Below are positions 46,726 to 57,180 of a DNA stretch of 64,000 bases, in pieces. Made by a program: the position numbers and the translations under genes. Each line of letters opens with the position of its first letter. Within the stretch, counting starts at the first letter, position 1. Under the pieces are notes generated by a model. That model was not told the DNA's origin and did not search any database. It saw nothing but the letters and a program-made list of their open reading frames with translations. This DNA is from JBAOHV01 sp037045265 (GTDB taxonomy: Bacteria > Actinomycetota > Acidimicrobiia > Acidimicrobiales > Microtrichaceae). The stretch lies in the NCBI GenBank assembly GCA_037045265.1, contig JBAOHV010000012.1, forward strand, positions 62,001 through 126,000. The letters run 5' to 3'.

Positions 46726-48675
46726 ATGACCAACCTGTGGTCCCAACTCGAACCCCTACTCGCTCACGTCTCGAAACCCGCTCGCTATATCGGCTGCGAG
46801 GATGGTGCCGCGACCCCTCGCCAGGATCCAGATTTGGTCTCCTGGCTACTGATCTATCCCGACACCTATGAGATTGGCCTTCCGAATCAGGGCCTGCAGA
46901 TTCTCTACGAGATTCTCAACGAACGCGCTGATGCTTCAGCTGAGCGCTCCTATGCGCCGTGGGTTGATCTCGAGGCTGAGCTTCGTGCCCATGGGTTGCC
47001 TCTCTTCAGCGTTGACACTCACCGGGCTGCTCCGACCTTTGACCTACTCGCGTTCAATCTCTCTGCCGAGCTCACCTACACGAACCTTCTGAACTGCATC
47101 GACCTGGCGCAGGTTCCTGTGCGGTCGGCTGAGCGAACGGTGGATCACCCATTTGTCGTCGCTGGAGGGCACTGCACCTATAACCCGGAGCCCATCGCGG
47201 ACTTCGTGGATTTCGTGGTTCTTGGTGATGGTGAGGAGGTGGTGTCAGAGATCACGCAGGTTCTTTACCAATGGAAGAACGGGCCGAAATCCTCGCGAGA
47301 AGACGTGCTCCGCGAACTCAGCCATATCGAAGGTGTCTACGTTCCATCGATGTATGAGGTCGAGTATGACGGGCAGCGGCTCGTTTCGGTCACACCCCGC
47401 TACTCCGACGTTCCAGAAAAAGTTGAGAAGCGAACCATTGCCGACTTGGCTGAGTGGCCCTATCCCAAGAGCCAGTTGGTTCCACTCACCGAGGTGGTTC
47501 ATGATCGCCTGAACGTTGAAGTTTTTCGTGGATGCACTCGAGGATGTCGGTTCTGCCAAGCAGGAATGATCACGCGACCTGTTCGTGAACGCCCTGCCGA
47601 CCAGGTGCGCACCATGGTTGCAGAAGGGTTGAAGCGGACTGGGTACGACGAGGTTGCGCTGACTTCGCTGTCCTCTGCGGACTTCAGCGGTATTCAGGAC
47701 GTGGTCACCGACATCGTCAACGATCCTGCGAACTGCGGGCAGGTCTCCGTCTCACTTCCCTCGTTGCGAGTTGATGCGTTTACCGTTGGAGTCGCTGCGC
47801 AGATCCAGAAAGCTCGGCGCACCGGGCTGACCTTCGCGCCCGAAGCGGGCAGTTGGCGAATGCGTCAAGTGATCAACAAACTCATTCGCGAAGAGGATCT
47901 CTACGGAGCTGTCGAGTCTGCGTATTCGCAGGGTTGGCGAAGAATGAAGCTCTATTTCCTCACCGGTCTCCCCACCGAGACCGATGAGGACACCCTGGGC
48001 ATTGCCGAACTGGCCCGCAATGTGGTCGAAATCGGCAAGGCTCACCACAAGACCCGTCAGTCACCGTGTCGGTTGGCGGATTCGTACCCAAGCCGTTCAC
48101 GCCGTTCCAGTGGTTTGGCCAGAACACCTCTGTCGAATTACAGCGCAAGATCAATATGCTGCGCGACGAGGCTCGAAAGACTCGAGGATTTGACCTCAAA
48201 TGGCATGACCCCAAGGCATCGATTGCCGAGGGAATTGCCAGTCGTGGGGATCGACGTGTCGGCGCGGTCATCGAATCAGTGTGGCGAAAGGGCGGGACAT
48301 TCCAAGAGTGGTCGGAGTACTTCGACCTCAGACTCTGGGAAGAGGCCATGGTTGAACATGGCCTTGAGCTGGATTGGTATGTGTATCGGCACAGAACCGA
48401 GGACGAGGTGCTTCCCTGGGACCACCTCTCAGCGGGTCTCTACAAGGAGTTCTTGTGGCAGGACTGGCGGGACGCGCTCAATGGAGCTCGGTCTGGAAGA
48501 CTGCCGTTGGACACCGTGTTACGACTGTGGCGCATGCACGGGCTACTCCATTGAACACATCGTGGCTTCAGCCACACCCCCGGCTGGTGGGAGCCAAGGG
48601 ACCGGTGTTGATCGCGCTTCAGGCGGGGTCGTTCCGGTCACTTTGTTGCCACGCAAGCCGGCGGGTGTTTCGTGA
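46726..48675 (+). CDS. TIGR03960-family B12-binding radical SAM protein (two compensating frameshifts)
   Basis: About 650 residues. The N-terminal domain is LLIYPDTYEIGLPNQGLQIL and DLEAELRAHGLPLFSVDTHR. The radical SAM core has the [4Fe-4S] motif FRGCTRGCRFCQAGMITRPV and TFAPEAGSWRMRQVINKLI. From ~48055 to ~48515 the homologous frame is shifted (VSVGGFVPKPFTPFQWFGQN, then YKEFLWQDWRDALNGARSG), and it returns for CRWTPCYDCGACTGYSIEH, an extra Cys cluster. Always paired with a TIGR03936 protein, which overlaps its end here. The pair is conserved next to rne/rplU in actinobacteria; the reaction is unknown, RNA modification being a common suggestion. Confidence 0.88.
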   Translation: MTNLWSQLEPLLAHVSKPARYIGCEDGAATPRQDPDLVSWLLIYPDTYEIGLPNQGLQILYEILNERADASAERSYAPWVDLEAELRAHGLPLFSVDTHRAAPTFDLLAFNLSAELTYTNLLNCIDLAQVPVRSAERTVDHPFVVAGGHCTYNPEPIADFVDFVVLGDGEEVVSEITQVLYQWKNGPKSSREDVLRELSHIEGVYVPSMYEVEYDGQRLVSVTPRYSDVPEKVEKRTIADLAEWPYPKSQLVPLTEVVHDRLNVEVFRGCTRGCRFCQAGMITRPVRERPADQVRTMVAEGLKRTGYDEVALTSLSSADFSGIQDVVTDIVNDPANCGQVSVSLPSLRVDAFTVGVAAQIQKARRTGLTFAPEAGSWRMRQVINKLIREEDLYGAVESAYSQGWRRMKLYFLTGLPTETDEDTLGIAELARNVVEIGKAHHKTRQSPCRLADSYPSRSRRSSGLARTPLSNYSARSICCATRLERLEDLTSNGMTPRHRLPRELPVVGIDVSARSSNQCGERAGHSKSGRSTSTSDSGKRPWLNMALSWIGMCIGTEPRTRCFPGTTSQRVSTRSSCGRTGGTRSMELGLEDCRWTPCYDCGACTGYSIEHIVASATPPAGGSQGTGVDRASGGVVPVTLLPRKPAGVS

Positions 48676-49401
48676 GGATTCGGCTTCGTTTCACCAAGGT
48701 CGGAAAGGTTCGGTTCCTCGGCCATCTCGATCTCGCCCGTTGCTGGGAGCGGGCCATCCGGCGCGCCGAGTTGCCGATCGCCTACAGCGAAGGGTTCTCG
48801 CCACGACCCAAAGTCCATTTCGGGCTAGCGCTCCCCACCGGTGCTCAATCACTTGCTGAATACATCGACATCGATCTCACCAGACCGGTTGAGTTAGAGG
48901 GAGTAGCAACTATTCTTTCGAATCTCCTACCAACTGGAGTCGAAATCACTGGGTGCTCGGAGGTTGCTGGCAATGCGGAGGCGTTGCAGGCAGTTGTGAC
49001 GAGTTGCACCTGGCGATTCAGTTATGACCAGGGTTCGATTTCCGGCTCGCGCCTCAATGATCGGTGTGCGGAGGTGCTCGCGGCCGACGAAATTGAACTC
49101 GAACTGATCCGCAAAAAGAAAACCGTTGGTTGAAGATGTGCGGCCTGCGATCCTGGGTCTCACTGTCGAATCCGCAGCAGCTAGTGAACCAGCATTGTTG
49201 GCTGAGGTTGCTGTGAAGCCAAGAAGCCTCAAGCCGAGTGAGATTCTCTCCATTCTCGGCGAAGAGTTTGGCACCCACAGGATCACGAGAATTGAACAAT
49301 GGACCGTAGTCGAGGGTCAGCGAGTCGTACCGCTCGAAGCCGACTTGGTCTCCAACCCCATTGAAGGCGTTGTCCTTCTGGAAGGTTCTGATGTCCACTG
49401 A
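48672..49401 (+). CDS. TIGR03936 (DUF2344) protein, partner of the radical SAM protein (frameshifted)
   Basis: About 240 residues. The start is RIRLRFTKVGKVRFLGHLDL, then ELPIAYSEGFSPRPKVHFGL and ALPTGAQSLAEYIDIDLTRP, the DUF2344 signature. A shift near 49125 moves into VEDVRPAILGLTVESA and LKPSEILSILGEEFGTHRIT. The start overlaps the radical SAM stop by four bases (GTGA) and the end overlaps the rne start. In many genomes the two proteins are fused, which supports one function. Confidence 0.85.
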
Positions 49402-51200
49402 TGACGTAAATCAATCCAGTTCCCCGCCGAAACCGGTAGATACCTCGGCTCCACTCGTGCCGAAAGTTCCACCCCCTGGTCCACCCAAGCCTCCGGTACC
49501 GATGCCAAATGTTCCTGGCGATGCTCCTCCAGGCGGACCAACCGAACTTGATGGCGGTCGAACCGCCTCTGGGAAACGTCGTCGTCGCCGCCGCGGGAGC
49601 GGGAGCGGTGGGTCAGGGAGTGGCTCGGGAGAGCAAGCTCAGGGGTCAGCTGACAGCAACGCAGAGGGCGGGCAGAAATCAGCTCAGGCCGTGGAGAAGA
49701 AGGCGCCATCCCAAGGTGGCCAGAACCAATCTGGCCGCCAACGACAGGGTGCGGGCCAGTCAGGCGGAGGTCAACAGCGAGGAGGTCAGCAGGGCGGAGG
49801 TCAGCGGCGCAAACCAGCTACGCCGATCGAGGCGGTGCTGACCGATGAAGGTGCGCCGTTCGAGCTCTGACGCTGAAAACGCTGAAGAAACGTCAAGGGC
49901 GCCAACGAAAAGGCAAGGCTGTTGGCCGCTATTCAATGAACGTGCACGTTGACTCAAGCGGCCACACCCATATTGCGGTTCTTGAGGGCCGCTCGCTGCT
50001 TGAACACTACGTCTCTCGCCCTGCCGACGATGTGAGCCAGATTCATGGAAACATCTACCTCGGGCGGGTTGAGAATGTGCTTCCAGGGATGGAGGCGGCC
50101 TTCGTTGACATTGGAACACCGAAGAATGCTGTTCTGTATCGAGGCGACGTGCAACGTTGAAGGTGATGATGTCGACGCTTCAGGCGAAAAGCCAAGAATT
50201 GAAGAAGTTCTCAAGGCCCGCCAACTCATTCTTTGTCAGGCGACGAAGAACCCAATTGGACATAAGGGCGCTCGCCTGACCCAGGAAGTCTCCCTGCCTG
50301 GCCGGTTCGTGGTGCTCGTCCCGAATTCCAAGACCTATGGAATCTCGAAGCGCCTCTCGGACCAAGAGCGCAAGCGACTTCGTCAGGTTCTGGATCGGGT
50401 GAAGCCGGCTCAGCACGGAGTGATTGTCCGAACCGCAGCTGAGGGTGTGACCTCGGAGGAGATCGAGCGAGACGTTGGTCGGCTGCTCAAGCAATGGGAC
50501 CAGATCTCATCGCTCGCTGAAAAGCAGAATCGGCCGGCGCTGCTCTACCGCGAACCAGACATGGCCGTGCGCGTCGATCCGCGAGGAATTCAACACCGAA
50601 TACCGGAGTGTTGTGATTGATGACGAGGCGCTCTTCAACGATGTGCATGATTATGTGTCAGCCATTTCGCCAGCACTTGGTGACAGGGTGGTCCTGTACG
50701 ACAGGAAAACCGAGTCCCTGCCGCTCTTCGAACGATTTCAAATCACCGAGCAGCTTCGGAAGGGTCTTGATCGAAAGGTGTGGCTGCCCTCGGGCGGGTC
50801 GCTCATCATTGAGCACACGGAAGCTCTGACAGTGATCGATGTGAACACGGGGAGAAACGTCGGCTCCAAATCTCTTGAGGAGACCGTCTACCGAAACAAC
50901 CTCGAAGCCGCTGTGGAGATAGCACGTCAGCTGAGGTTGCGAGATATCGGCGGGATCATCGTCGTTGACTTCATCGATATGGAGATCAAGGACAATAGAG
51001 AGGACCTCGTCCGGACCTTCAAGGAGGCCCTGTCACGCGACAAGACTCGAACACAGGTCTTCAACGTGAGCGAACTCGGTCTTGTCGAAATGACCCGCAA
51101 GCGTATTGGGGAGGGCCTTCTCGAGTCCTTCGCCGACCAATGCAGCGTGTGTAACGGCCGAGGTGTCGTGCTGGCTTCAGCTGTCGAAGGACTCGAATAG
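49391..51200 (+). CDS. rne: ribonuclease E/G (three frameshifts)
   Basis: About 600 residues. An N-terminal low-complexity extension (PKVPPPGPPKPPVPMPNVPG, KRRRRRRGSGSGGSGSGSGE, QGGQNQSGRQRQGAGQSGGG) precedes the catalytic core. After a shift near 49870: YVSRPADDVSQIHGNIYLGR and VENVLPGMEAAFVDIGTPKN (S1 domain). After a shift near 50155: SLPGRFVVLVPNSKTYGISK. After a shift near 50580: SLIIEHTEALTVIDVNTGRN (catalytic Asp), RDIGGIIVVDFIDMEIKDNR and the Zn-link CSVCNGRG. Initiates mRNA decay and rRNA/tRNA processing. The Pro/Arg/Gly/Gln-rich N-terminus is likely disordered and RNA-binding. Confidence 0.9.
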
Positions 51201-51236
51201 CCCATGGCAGCCACACCTGATATCGTTGCCTCCGCT

Positions 51237-51545
51237 ATGTACGCAGTCATTAGAACCGGTGGAAAGCAATATCGCGTGGCCGAGGGCGATCGTGTCCAGG
51301 TCGAGCGATTGGGCGAACCAGGCTCTGAGGTCTCACTGACCCCAGTTATGCTCGTCGACGGGGAAACCACCCTCGCAACTCCTGCTCAGCTCAAGGGTTC
51401 AAGCGTGTCTGCTCGAATCATTGACGAGGTCAAAGGCCCGAAGATCATCGGGTTCACCTACAAGAACAAGGCGAATGAACGCCGTCGCTGGGGGCATCGT
51501 CAGACGTATGCAACCATCGAAATCACAGGAATCACGAAGGGCTGA
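51237..51545 (+). CDS. rplU: 50S ribosomal protein L21
   Basis: A 102-residue protein with YAVIRTGGKQYRVAEGDRVQ at the start and FTYKNKANERRRWGHRQTYA TIEI at the end, the full L21 fold. ATG 51237 gives the universal MYAVIxTGGKQY start; an in-frame ATG at 51204 would add 11 unusual residues. Followed by rpmA after six bases. Intact. Confidence 0.95.
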   Translation: MYAVIRTGGKQYRVAEGDRVQVERLGEPGSEVSLTPVMLVDGETTLATPAQLKGSSVSARIIDEVKGPKIIGFTYKNKANERRRWGHRQTYATIEITGITKG

Positions 51546-51551
51546 GGATTC

Positions 51552-51803
51552 ATGTCAAAGACCAAAGGTGGCGGATCGACCAAGAACGGTCGAGATTCGG
51601 AATCAAAGCGTCTCGGCGTGAAGGTGTTTGACGGCGGCGTTGTGTCGGCTGGATCAATCATCGTCCGTCAGCGTGGGACGAAGTTCTACCCGGGCGTCAA
51701 CGTCGGCCGTGGCCACGATGACACGCTCTTCGCTCTTGCAGCTGGACGAGTGAAGTTCGGGTCTCGCAAGGGCCACAAGCTCGTGGACGTTCTCTCTGAC
51801 TGA
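51552..51803 (+). CDS. rpmA: 50S ribosomal protein L27
   Basis: An 83-residue protein: SKTKGGGSTKNGRDSESKRL, then GVKVFDGGVVSAGSIIVRQR and KFYPGVNVGRGHDDTLFALA. The flexible N-terminus reaches the peptidyl-transferase centre. It starts directly with SKTKGGGST, lacking the cleavable Firmicutes-type extension. A GAGGA site precedes ATG 51552. Intact. Confidence 0.95.
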   Translation: MSKTKGGGSTKNGRDSESKRLGVKVFDGGVVSAGSIIVRQRGTKFYPGVNVGRGHDDTLFALAAGRVKFGSRKGHKLVDVLSD

Positions 51804-51833
51804 GTCTGCCTGGTCGGCAGTCAACAATTGAGC

Positions 51834-51865
51834 CTCGGTGCCTTCGAATTCTCGGAGGCACCGAG
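51834..51865 (+). terminator. hairpin after rpmA
   Basis: CTCGGTGCCT / AGGCACCGAG, a 10-bp perfect stem around 12 bases, 31 bases after the rpmA stop. Only a weak T-content follows, as is common for actinobacterial terminators. Confidence 0.6.
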
Positions 51866-51976
51866 TGCGTTGTGCGGCAGTTCTCGGTCGCTGGTTTGTG
51901 CGAATCTCTGATCGAGAGTTTTCAAGCGCACCCTTGTAGGTGCCGATAGCCGATACATGCGCAGCGATCATGGACG

Positions 51977-53592
51977 ATGAGTCGACTTCCCCTGTCTGGC
52001 CTTGGGGCCATCTTTGCTGCACTCGCGCTTGCCCGCCTCGGGGTAGCCTGGGCCCCCAGCTTGTGCCCGAGCCGCCCGCACCGGCGGCGACAGCAGGGCT
52101 ATCCGCAGGCGCCGGCCGCATCCCAGGAGAACGAGGAAGCACCCCAAGCCGCGGCCGCCACGGAGGGCGGCGGTACCGACAAGGTGATCCAACACCTCTC
52201 GAGTCGCGCTTCCAGCCGGTAGGCGCAGGGATCCTCGCAGGGCAGATGACTCTCATGGGCAGCTCCGATCGCTTGCCATTACCACTGGCGATGGCGGAAG
52301 AAGTCAGTATCTCAAGTCGCTCAACAGCTGGCCGCCGCTCATCGGGGACCTTTCCCAGGGATCATCGGGCGAAGAAGCGGACTGGCTCTCTTGTGATTGG
52401 TCATGCGGCCCTTGCGCCAGGGGTTTTCGAGGGAACTAGTAGCTCAAATTGGACGAAGTGACTCAATTGACAGCCCTGCAGTTCGCTCGGCCCTGTCCCA
52501 AGTGATTTCAGAGGTTTCGCCAACTGTGGTCACCCCGTGTGGAGCCATCTGCGCCGAGTGGTCTGGGGACGGAAGCACCATCGTTGTTGAGAACTCGCTG
52601 ACCTCGTGGGTGGCGGTTCGTGCTCCAGGAGGCGAGACCTGCGGTCTGGTGGCTCCGGCCACCCTCGCCCCCGACACAGCCGCCGCGAGCATCGGATCAG
52701 ATGCGCTCGGCGTGTGCACGTTTCTGTCGTGTCAAGCGACCTCTCAGCCCTCAGGAGAACGAGCACGTTCACCAGAGTGATGGCTGGGCGATGTTCACCA
52801 CGGTGCAGAGGCTTGTCTCGGGAGGCTGGTCGTCTGGAAGCTTCCAAGTTCCCGAGAACGGGCGGACGCGATGTATTCGAATACCTGATGCCCCTCGTAC
52901 CAGATGTTTCGACCCGACGCAGAGCCAGATACCGTCGCGCTGCTTGAGGTGGCTCGCCGAAGCGGCGGAGAATCCAGCGAGCACTATGAGCTTCAATAGC
53001 TGAGGAGTTGCTCGCGCTGGACCTCGGGTCGACCGATCAGTTGAAAAGGGGATACCTCGACCTCGTGGGAGCGCACGGGGAGGGGTCATTTGCTACGGAG
53101 GGTCTCACCGCCTTCGCCAGCGCGGCTGCCTGCGTTTAACTCCGCGAATGCAGTAGCCCTTGAGTCGCTCGAGGTCGCAGCCGAACCGACTCCGTCGGAG
53201 AGTATTGAGGCCGCGACAACTCCACCGATTGAACCGCAACCTCCCACGACCACAGTGCCCGGTTGGACCCACGCCGGGCACGCGCCGTGGGGCGTTGCGA
53301 GGCGACCGACGGTCCGCTCTCGGGCGGCCCATTCAGCGTCTCGGTCACGGTCAGCAATTCGGGCGCCGAGCCGATTTCGCTGAGCGGGGTCATCTGGAGA
53401 CTGGAAGGGCCTGGTGGGTTGGTGCTGTCTCCAACCTCAGTCGGGTCCAACGTGGGAGGTGGAGTGATCGATCCTGGGGCATCGGCTGTGGGTGAGCTGC
53501 AGTTCGACCTGCCCGCGGGGACGGCACCTATCGACTCACGGCGTCGGTCGCAGGCATTTCAGAACTCTCCTATGAGATTGCGAACACACCGT
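51977..53592 (+). pseudogene. secreted protein of unknown function, heavily frameshifted
   Basis: The first codons encode a signal-like segment (SRLPLSGLGAIFAALALARL). Coding-like pieces follow in alternating frames: AVRSALSQVISEVSPTVVTP, WSGDGSTIVVENSLTSWVAV, WAMFTTVQRLVSGGWSSGSF, TVALLEVARRSGGESSEHYE, LDLGSTDQLKRGYLDLVGAH, a Thr/Pro linker (SIEAATTPPIEPQPPTTTVP), and a beta-sandwich-like end (GGPFSVSVTVSNSGAEPISL through YRLTASVAGISELSYEIANT). At least seven shifts are needed. It could also be two genes. Family unknown. The final TGA overlaps a GTG that may start the GGDEF gene. Confidence 0.4.
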
Positions 53593-55677
53593 GAGTAACG
53601 TTCAGTTCACCGAGAGATGAAGATGCTGACGTGGCAGTGGAGACGCGACTCCATATGCGTCAGGGTCTGCAGGACCAGGCGGCATCGAGCGTGGGTGTAC
53701 GGCCAGCGAAAATTGATGCCGCAGCGCCAGCGCCGTGTGACACGCATCGCGACGCCAGACCCAGCAACCTTGGCCCGTCGGTGCCAGGCGACTGCTGGGC
53801 TGCTCGTCGTCGTTCCGGCGCGGTGGGACTAGTTGATACGTTGACCGCCCCGAACACCTCGCGGGTCGGCGCTCACTGGCATCGCGGTCCTGATACTGGT
53901 CGTCGTGGCGTCGCAGATACAGACGCGGATCGATGCTGCTCCGAGAATTCTTGACAGGCCTGCTGGTAGCCGCTGTTGCGGCCGTGGGCTTCCAATTCGA
54001 TGGTGGATTTTCTGCGCTGGCAGTCTGGATTCCTTTGGGCTGTGCACTTGTCGTAATTGTGATGCTGATGGCAGGTGGGCTTCGTCATGAACTTACGGCA
54101 GGACTCTTGGAGTTGGCGGGAATTCTTGCCTCCGCAGCTGCAATTTCAGGATCGTTCCTGCTACGCGCAGCGCTCATTCCGTTGCTTTTCGTGATTGCTT
54201 GGAAGAGTCGAGTGGCCAAGGTGGCGATCCGGAGCGACTCAGCGATCACGACCGTCGCGATGGATGCCTGCGTGGTCATCATTGCCGGTATCGGCGCAGT
54301 CGGATCTGCGCTGATCAACGGTGGGATCCTTGGCTTCGGCTTCAATGGAACAATCTGCGCCATCGGGTTCGCCAGCCTGCTCATGCGTCTTGCAGCAGTC
54401 CAGGCAGTGCTGCGAGCAGATGTGTATCGCTCTGGAATGGTCGGTGCGAGCGCCCCAATGGCGGAGTTGGTGGAACGGGGCGAAATTGTGGCATCGAACC
54501 CGGCCCTTGAAACCTGGCTTGGATGTCCACCACCAGAGACGCTGAGTTCGATCATGGATCGAAGCGAATGGGCGAAGCTCAATGAGGCCATTCGGGAGGC
54601 AACTGACACCGGACGATCCGCAGTCGTTCAAGTAGAGCTCAGAGGGAGCGAGGACCGACTACTTGTCGCCATGGCGACGGTCTCATTGCTGAGTGGGTCC
54701 ACCGAAGACTCATGGATGGTCGTGCTCGATGACAGAACCAGCTTCACCGAGCAGATGCTGCTCACGAAGCACAGCTTCGCCAGCTCCATCGACAAACGCT
54801 TTCAGATCCGTTAACTGGGCTGGCCAACCGGCAAGGAATCCTCGAGGAACTCGGCCGCCAGCTTCAGATGCAGACAGCGACAGTGCTGTTCTTGGATCTC
54901 GACGGATTCAAGGGAATCAACGATCGGTACGGTCACGCCGCCGGTGACGCGATCCTCGTCGAAATTGGCAAGCGCTTGCTTCGATTGGTGCGCGCCGATA
55001 TCACCGTTGGGCGCCTCGGTGGCGACGAGTTCGTTGTGGTGCACTCCGGGCACCCTTGGGATTCAGAGCGGATCGTGGAGCTAGTCAACACCATTTCTCA
55101 ACCTATGGCGTACGGATACTTCGATCTTGCAGTCGGAGCCAGTGTTGGCGTGGCATCCGGTGCCCGCGGCTCGGACCCAGAGGTGGTGCTCAAGCAGGCG
55201 GACAGCGCGATGTACGTCATGAAGCGCCGCAGGCGCGGAGAAGGTGATCCGGACACTGAACCAGCGGCGCAGGTCGGGGTTCCCCATCGGGTAGCTCCTG
55301 GTGCTCCGGAGCGAACTGGCATGCCACTCCCAGATTCGTGGCTGCCCCCTCAGCACGGTGCAGTGCCGCAGCGACCGCCCGCTCCGTATCAGGGCGGGCA
55401 GCCTCCTCACAGAGGCCCTCTGCCGCAGCGACCGCCGGCTCCGTATCAGGGCGGGCAGTTCCCTCAGGGAGCTCCTTCGCCGCAGCGACCGCCCGCTCCG
55501 TATCAGGGCGGGCAGCCCCCTCGGCGTGGACCAATGCCGCCCCAGCCTGTGGCCCCGCGCCCAGGCGCCCACGGCGAGACCCGAACGGAGCAGTTCCGGC
55601 CAGATGGATCAGGTGTTCAACAGCATTCCCCAACAGAGATAGGGGCCCAGCGGCACACAGTCGGTAGCGGGCACTAG
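53589..55677 (+). CDS. membrane-bound GGDEF protein (diguanylate cyclase) with repetitive tail (frameshifted)
   Basis: The N-terminal part is soluble and uncertain (from GTG 53589, or TTG 53841). Membrane helices then follow: TGIAVLILVVVASQIQT, LTGLLVAAVAAVGFQFDGG, LAVWIPLGCALVVIVMLMA and more, about six to seven. A PAS-like part follows (VERGEIVASNPALETWLG). After shifts near 53870, 53940 and 54790 comes the cyclase: DPLTGLANRQGILEELGR, FLDLDGFKGINDRYGHAAGD and the intact active site VGRLGGDEFVVVHSGHP. The C-terminus has three 19-residue Pro-rich repeats (PQRPPAPYQGGQ). It would make cyclic di-GMP. No RxxD inhibitory site was seen just before GGDEF. Confidence 0.8.
55366..55536 (+). repeat. 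three 57-bp tandem repeats in the GGDEF gene
   Basis: Units start at 55366, 55423 and 55480; each encodes PQRPPAPYQGGQ plus seven variable residues. The unit is a multiple of three, so changes in copy number keep the frame. The tail is Pro/Gln/Gly-rich and probably disordered. Confidence 0.9.
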
Positions 55678-55853
55678 GTCACCTGAGCAGCTGCGACCGG
55701 CACGACTCGGAATGCCTCCCCACGTCCAAGCCTTGGCAAACCCAACCTCTGGACTGGGCCTCGACGTGCAACCGATCCGCGCTGGGCGGGGTTTCGGAAG
55801 GTGCTGATAAGGAGTTGTAGGGAGACGCTCGCAGGAGATCGTTGGGGCACACC

Positions 55854-56965
55854 TCAATTCAGGTGGATGTGGTCGACACCAACTGGCAATGCCTCACGTC
55901 GCCACCCGAGGTCGGTCACTGCTCGTTGAAACGCGAATCGGTCGGTCATACCTGCGACGTAGGTGACAGCTTCTCGGAGTGCCTCTGGGCTACCCGAGCT
56001 CATGGGGCGTGGAGTGTGGGGGAGTCCCTCGAAGGGGAGGGTGTTCGGTCGGTCGGCGTAGTGCTCGACCAGTCCCCGCAGAACTCGAACGACAACCTCG
56101 GATTGCCCAATTGATGCTGGACGCATGTAGATCTGGTCGTAGTTGAATTTCCGAAATGCGGCGAGCGCCTCGGCCATGGGCTCTGCCATACCTACGTAGC
56201 CAGTTTCAGAGATTGCCGTCAGCATGGCCGAGATGAAGCTGTGCAATTGCTCGCCTCGGGAACGGCCACAGCGAGTTCGTACAATCTCCGGAAGCATTTC
56301 GGGAGTCACGATGCCTGCGTGAACTGCATCTTCAAAGTCATGGCAGACATAGGCAATCCGATCAGCCCATGAGACAACCTCGCCTTCTGGAGTCGACGGG
56401 GCAGGGCGAGACCAGCTGTGGTTCCGGATCCCGTCGGAGGTCTCGAAGCACAGATTGAGCGGCGCCAAGACAACGTCGGCTCCCCAGACGGCGTGGTCGT
56501 AGCCCTCCTCGAAGATACGGGGCGAACGCATCCTCCGAAGCGTGGCCACCGGGGCCATGACCACAATCGTGTCCGAGAGCGATTGCTTCGGTCAGTGAGA
56601 CGTTGATTCGGGCACCCCACGCGATAGCGGTGGCTACTTGGGCAACTTCCAGCGCGTGAGTCAGCCGGGTGCGCTGGTGGTCCTCAGGAAAGATGAAGAC
56701 TTGGGTCTTTCCTGCGAGGCGCCGGAAGGCCGTCGCTTGGTGCAAGATCCGATCTCGATCTCGTTCGAAACAGGTGCGGAACTCGTCGGGATTCTCCTCG
56801 AAGTGGGCGGTGTCCGGCGCCGATCGCCCGTGTTGCGCCCGGAGTCAGCGTGTCGGCCTCGATGAGTTCTCTATCCTCCCTGCGAAACGAATCCTGCGGT
56901 GAGAGGTAGGCCCTGCTTCCGCGATGTGCGAGCCGGACTGGGGCTGCGGCAACCTCTCCCGCCAT
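55854..56965 (-). CDS. dGTPase-like HD-domain phosphohydrolase (frameshifted)
   Basis: About 370 residues of the Dgt family, which hydrolyses dNTPs to deoxynucleoside and triphosphate. The start is RAYLSPQDSFRREDRELIEA. After a shift near 56830: LHQATAFRRLAGKTQVFIFP, TRLTHALEVAQVATAIAW and the HD motif ALGHDCGHGPGGHASEDA. After a shift near 56520: EEGYDHAVWGADVVL, WADRIAYVCHDFEDAVHAG (the last metal Asp) and RGEQLHSFISAMLTAISETG. ATG 56965. Divergent from obgE. Type (Dgt versus other dNTPase) cannot be set. Confidence 0.82.
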
Positions 56966-57180
56966 GGTTGACTCCCATTGCAGGGCGCGGGTGGAGCGAG
57001 CTGGCTGTGCCCGAGTGGGCAGTGCTGGCTCAGGAGTGTGCGTGGTGTGCATAGGTCAAATGCTAGACAGCGGCACTGACATTGAAGTTGATGGCGGATC
57101 GGACTCAGCGCAGGGTGATGACGAACCCTTGGTCGAATCGGTGAATCGAGCGCTCGTTGCTGAGGCCGTACACTGGCTGG

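Noticed and set aside
55366..55536. CRISPR-like array
   Set aside because: The 57-bp units are contiguous, coding and lack spacers; no cas genes are present.
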